A stretch of DNA of 64,000 bases from Tridacna crocea (taxonomy: Eukaryota > Mollusca > Bivalvia > Cardiida > Cardiidae), in NCBI GenBank assembly GCA_943736015.1, contig OX031072.1, positions 996,501 through 1,060,500 on the forward strand, given 5' to 3'. The notes beneath the pieces are model-generated. The model was not told where the DNA came from. It made no database searches and was given only the letters and a program-made list of their open reading frames with translations. How positions within the stretch are numbered: position 1 is the stretch's first letter; every line of letters starts with the position of its first letter. A program made the position numbers and the translations under genes. This document shows positions 60,974 through 64,000 of the stretch, one piece after another.

Positions 60974-61682
60974 CGTTGTCTGCGCATGTCATATTCTTCG
61001 AAGATTAGTCTTATATGACGCATCACTCTCCCCGATATCGGGAAGAATGTAGTATTACGCGCTATAAAGTAACAATGGAGAAAATGGCTTTCATCAATAC
61101 GTTTGAGGAAAATTCAGGCCTGTTTTAGCTCCAGATTTCTCTTAACTGCTGACCATAGCTGAATGAATCGCACCGGGTAACGTTTTATTGACTAAACCTT
61201 TATTTTAGTTTCAAATTCAAAATAACGGTTGTCGCGAAGAAAAGTGGTTCGGTTCTGTACCAAGAATGCCCAAATTAGATAGATGAGTACATTATCTCCC
61301 GCTAGATGGCATTCTATAAATACTCATCTATCTGATTTGGGCATCCTGGCCACAGAACCGAACCACTTTCCTATGCGACAACCGTTACTTTGAATTTCGA
61401 ACTAAAATAAACGTTTACTCAATAAAATGCTACTTCGTACAATTCACTCAGCTATGATCAGCAGTTTAGAGAAATCTGGAGCTAAAGCAGGTCTCATTTC
61501 TCCTCAAACGTTTTGAAAAAAAAAAAAGCTATTTTCTACATTGCTACTTTATAGAGCGTAATATTACAGTCTGTCCGCTTTCGGGGCTAGTGATACGTCA
61601 TTAAGACAGGTGGAATCTTCGAAGAATATGACATGCACAAACAATAAGTATTTTGTAGAATGCCATCTAGCGGGAGATAATA
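60974..61682. mobile_element. Head-to-head pair of family F elements
   Basis: A reversed F copy (60974-61287) and a forward F copy (61289-61683) face each other, giving arms of about 320 bp around ATTATCTCCCGCTAGATGGC. The forward copy carries its TTATCTCCCGCTAGA end at both termini. CCCTTGTGAT flanks the whole pair at 60964-60973 and 61683-61692. Confidence 0.85.
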
Positions 61683-61890
61683 CCCTTGTGATAGTGTGAA
61701 AGGATGTATTCGTGATCTACTTTGTCACGTTGTTTATTGTTGCATTGTAAAGTCAGGTCTAACTCGAGGGGGAATAATGTCCCTCATTTTGTCGTCGTCG
61801 ACGTCTTCAACAATTGTTTTTACTATCATTCATAAAATGTCGGGATATTAAGTTAGCATTGATCAACACCTACTTCCGACGAACTTTTAT

Positions 61891-62101
61891 TTAACCCACA
61901 ATGTACTGGAACTGACTTAGGTTGTTTTGGCGGACAGTGTAGATCAAGATCAGACAGCACAGAATGTGAAGTCTGATCTTGGATCTGCATTGTCTGCTAC
62001 TTCGTTATATATTCTGGCCAAAGCAAAACGTGAAATGATAATATTTTGGATATTTTTTCCTGATCCAATTTCAATTTCTTGTTATATTCTGTAAGGGTCG
62101 A
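61891..62101 (+). mobile_element. Family B MITE, diverged
   Basis: TTAACCCACAATGTACTGGA start, palindrome at 61930-61996 with five mismatches, long arm ending TATATTCTGTAAGGGTCG. Confidence 0.78.
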
Positions 62102-62219
62102 AAATAGCGCATCGTCCCTTGCAGAGTCAGCATTTTACAGAATTGTTGTCCTATTTTGCACAAAATTAAGTCCTAAGTCCTTGGAGATGAAAAACTTTTA
62201 ATCTTGTACAATCAAATGT

Positions 62220-62448
62220 TTAACCCTTTACTCCACAGATACTCATTTCGACGCATTGCTTGTAGGAGCTATTGGAAAACATTGTGACAAAAGGTGAAAT
62301 TGCTCGTGACGAGCAATTTCGCCTTTTATCACAATGTTTTCTATGCTATCAAAAGGTGTCATATACACATAAGAAACGGCTTCATCCTTGCTGTTATTTA
62401 GGGTCATTTAGAGATACCATAGAAATGCCTTATGGGGTAAAGGGTTAA
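62220..62448 (-). mobile_element. Family E hairpin MITE, complete
   Basis: TTAA at 62220-62223 and 62445-62448. Hairpin at about 62275-62341 with the GCTCGTGACGAGC centre. It shares its right TTAA with the next A copy. Confidence 0.93.
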
Positions 62449-62660
62449 CCAATTACCATACAATCCCTACTTTTGACGACAATGAGAAAGAAGCCTTCAG
62501 AAAACATTGTGGGAAAAGCAGAAAATGCTGGTAACCTTTTCCCACAATGTTTTCTAACCTTCACAAAATAAATTCAAATTTTCAGTCATTTATATTTTGT
62601 CGTCTGCAAATGCTTTTAATTTGGACAAACCTAAAATTTTGTCGTTTGGTAATGAATTGA
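62445..62660 (-). mobile_element. Family A MITE with collapsed hairpin
   Basis: TTAACCAATTACCATACAAT start. The stem reads GGGAAAAGCAGAAAATGCTG then GTAACCTTTTCCCACAATG, so the inner right stem is deleted. It ends GTTTGGTAATGAATTGA. Confidence 0.9.
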
Positions 62661-62682
62661 AGGCCCTGATGATCTGAATCAG

Positions 62683-62954
62683 TTTTAACTCTTTACCCAA
62701 TCTATCATGTTCTTTATCATGTATTTTAAATCTTTACCAAACGACAAAATTTTAGACAGTTCTAAATTCAATGCATTTGCAGGAGATAAAATAAACGCAA
62801 CTCAAAGAATTAGAAATCGATTCCAGAACGATAGAAAACATTGTGGGAAAAGGAGAAAATGCTGGTTACCAGCATTTTCTCCTTTTACCACAATGTTTTC
62901 AAAAGGCTTCTATCTCAGGGTTGTAAAAACCAGGGATTGCTTGATAAAGGGTAA
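62683..62954 (+). mobile_element. Family A MITE with duplicated left tip
   Basis: TTAACTCTTTACCCAATC (62684) is followed 42 bp later by TTAAATCTTTACCAAACGAC (62726). Hairpin at about 62832-62898. It ends GCTTGATAAAGGGTAAAG. Confidence 0.88.
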
Positions 62955-62959
62955 AGAAC

Positions 62960-63083
62960 TTTGAGAAATAAGGTCTTTAGAAATATTGTTGAAAAAGGAA
63001 GAAAAATACTGGAAACACTGTTTACAAAAGCTTTCTTTCTGAGGTTCATTAGATCTTGGGATTGTATGATAAAAGGGTTCAAT
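62960..63083 (+). mobile_element. Family A remnant
   Basis: TTTAGAAATATTGTTGAAAA, a lost palindrome, and GATCTTGGGATTGTATGATA. Confidence 0.5.
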
Positions 63084-63145
63084 AGGGTGGTTATAAATGG
63101 GTTAAAATACAGAATAGATGGTGAAGAATATAAAAAAATGTTACA

Positions 63146-63692
63146 ATGATTGATTGACTGTATGGTGTTTAACGCCGTTTTCAACATTATTTCCGGTATA
63201 TTAAGATGGCCAGGCAACCCATCCGTGTTTTCCTAGAGTCTCTTTTACCGGTTCTGTTGTTTAGTAAATAGATAGCAAAAAAAAAAGTACATCTTTTTGA
63301 AAACAAATTATTGATTCACAAATAACGTTAACTCTTAAGCGCCAAATATATAAACTCGATCCTTGTTGACGCAATAAAATAGAATCCACGTAGACTCAAA
63401 AAGGTATATGTCTCATAGACTTGACTATACAAGCGGGCGGTATGGATCAAGATCAGACTGCACGTTCTGTGCAGTCTGATCTTGATCCATACCGTCCGCA
63501 AAAGGTTCCAAGCCACTGGCTGCTTTCCCACATAACCATCGTCGAAACAATTGTCAGCGGTGAGAGATGAATCAATCCTGTCGCAATGACTATCATCAGT
63601 CCTCGGAAAGAAATTGACCGAGCCAGGGCTTAAACCCACGATACCAAATTCTATAGTCCTGTACACTTCCGACTGAGCAACTAGGGCTCGGC
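63146..63692 (-). mobile_element. SINE-1 copy split by a duplicated A/B segment
   Basis: Plus strand: TGATTGATTGACTGTATGG to GAGTCTCTTTTACCGGT, interrupted from about 63249 to 63507, then CCAAGCCACTGGCTGCTTTC to a tRNA-like head (minus B-box GGGTTTAAGCCC, A-box region TAGTTGCTCAGTCGG). Confidence 0.82.
63249..63507. repeat. Duplicated segment, copy 2
   Basis: Nearly identical to 57125-57373, including the B palindrome at 63438-63500. The left part (GTTTAGTAAATAGATAGC) comes from an A-element end. Confidence 0.9.
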
Positions 63693-63762
63693 AAAACTTT
63701 GTTACAAAAACTGCCAACCAATTTCTTTATAATGATGCAGCAATCAGTCAAATAGTGTGTAT

Positions 63763-63991
63763 TTAACCCTTTACTCTATAGATACTCATTTCTACGTATT
63801 GCTTGTATGAGCCTTTGGAAAACATTGTGACAAAAGGTGAAATTGCTATTCACGAGCAATTTCACCTTTTGCCAAAATGTTTCCTTTGCTATCAAAAGGT
63901 GTCATATACACATAAGAAACGGATTCATCCTTGCTGTTATTTAGGGTCAATTAGAGGTACCATAGAAATGTCTTTTGGGGTAAAGCGTTAA
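63763..63991 (-). mobile_element. Family E hairpin MITE, complete
   Basis: TTAA at 63763-63766 and 63988-63991. Hairpin at about 63818-63884 with a worn centre (GCTATTCACGAGC). The arm holds ATCCTTGCTGTTATTTAGGG. Confidence 0.92.
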
Positions 63992-64000
63992 GGTGTCTTT

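Overview
This window looks like intergenic or intronic DNA from a large, repeat-rich eukaryotic genome. My inference is a marine or freshwater bivalve mollusc, possibly Dreissena-like. That guess rests on remembered repeat types (hairpin MITEs, GATC-palindrome elements, tRNA-headed SINEs, Helitron-like elements carrying a central satellite) and no search was run. I see no convincing host protein-coding exon, rRNA or functional tRNA gene. The only recognisable protein remnant is the C-terminal end of a non-LTR retrotransposon ORF2 (45087-45914). Open frames elsewhere fall in repeats.

The dominant component is family A, a ~230-bp non-autonomous element present in well over 50 complete or broken copies. 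A copy starts and ends with TTAA, has short inverted ends (CCCTTTACCAAAC and relatives), and carries a central 67-nt odd palindrome with the centre GCTGGTTACCAGC. I call the orientation that starts 'TTAA..CTTTACCAAACGAC' plus. Several copies sit exactly at TTAA sites inside other repeats, which together with CCC-type ends suggests a piggyBac-like MITE. Family E has the same architecture and a related hairpin (centre GCTCGTTACGAGC). Family B (~215 bp, also TTAA-ended) has an off-centre GATC palindrome (GATCAGACTGCACA..TGTGCAGTCTGATC). Family C has a GC-rich palindrome (CAGCCTGCGCAG..CTGCGCAGGCTG). Family D has ~40-bp inverted ends and two internal dyads. Family F is a ~390-bp element whose end reads TTATCTCCCGCTAGATGGC.

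Layout. 1-5 kb: A, B and C copies, a retroposon inserted in A, and a 524-bp miniature LTR element (4383-4906) with a tRNA-Pro-type primer site and a tRNA-like pol III promoter inside each LTR. 5-8 kb: degenerate tandem repeats and a duplicated 375/382-bp palindromic unit with paired TGACGTCA sites. 10.4-11.1 kb: a 42-bp minisatellite. 11.3-12 kb: an F element split by a 308-bp inverted-repeat element. 15.2-17.5 kb: a Helitron-like element with about fifteen 145-bp monomers. 18-34 kb: mixed A/B/D/E copies and an older Helitron-like relative (26.9-28.0 kb). 35.6-36.5 kb: a degenerate ~190-bp tandem repeat. 37-49 kb: F, A, B, several tRNA-headed SINEs, and an F element split by a LINE. 49-58 kb: A copies, including a 198-bp tandem, and a mosaic repeat field (51.8-54.9 kb). 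58-64 kb: A/E copies, SINEs, a head-to-head F pair, and a 255-bp duplicated segment.

Nothing here forms an operon or pathway. What the window records is a long history of nested transposition, with TTAA-targeting elements repeatedly inserting into, and next to, one another.
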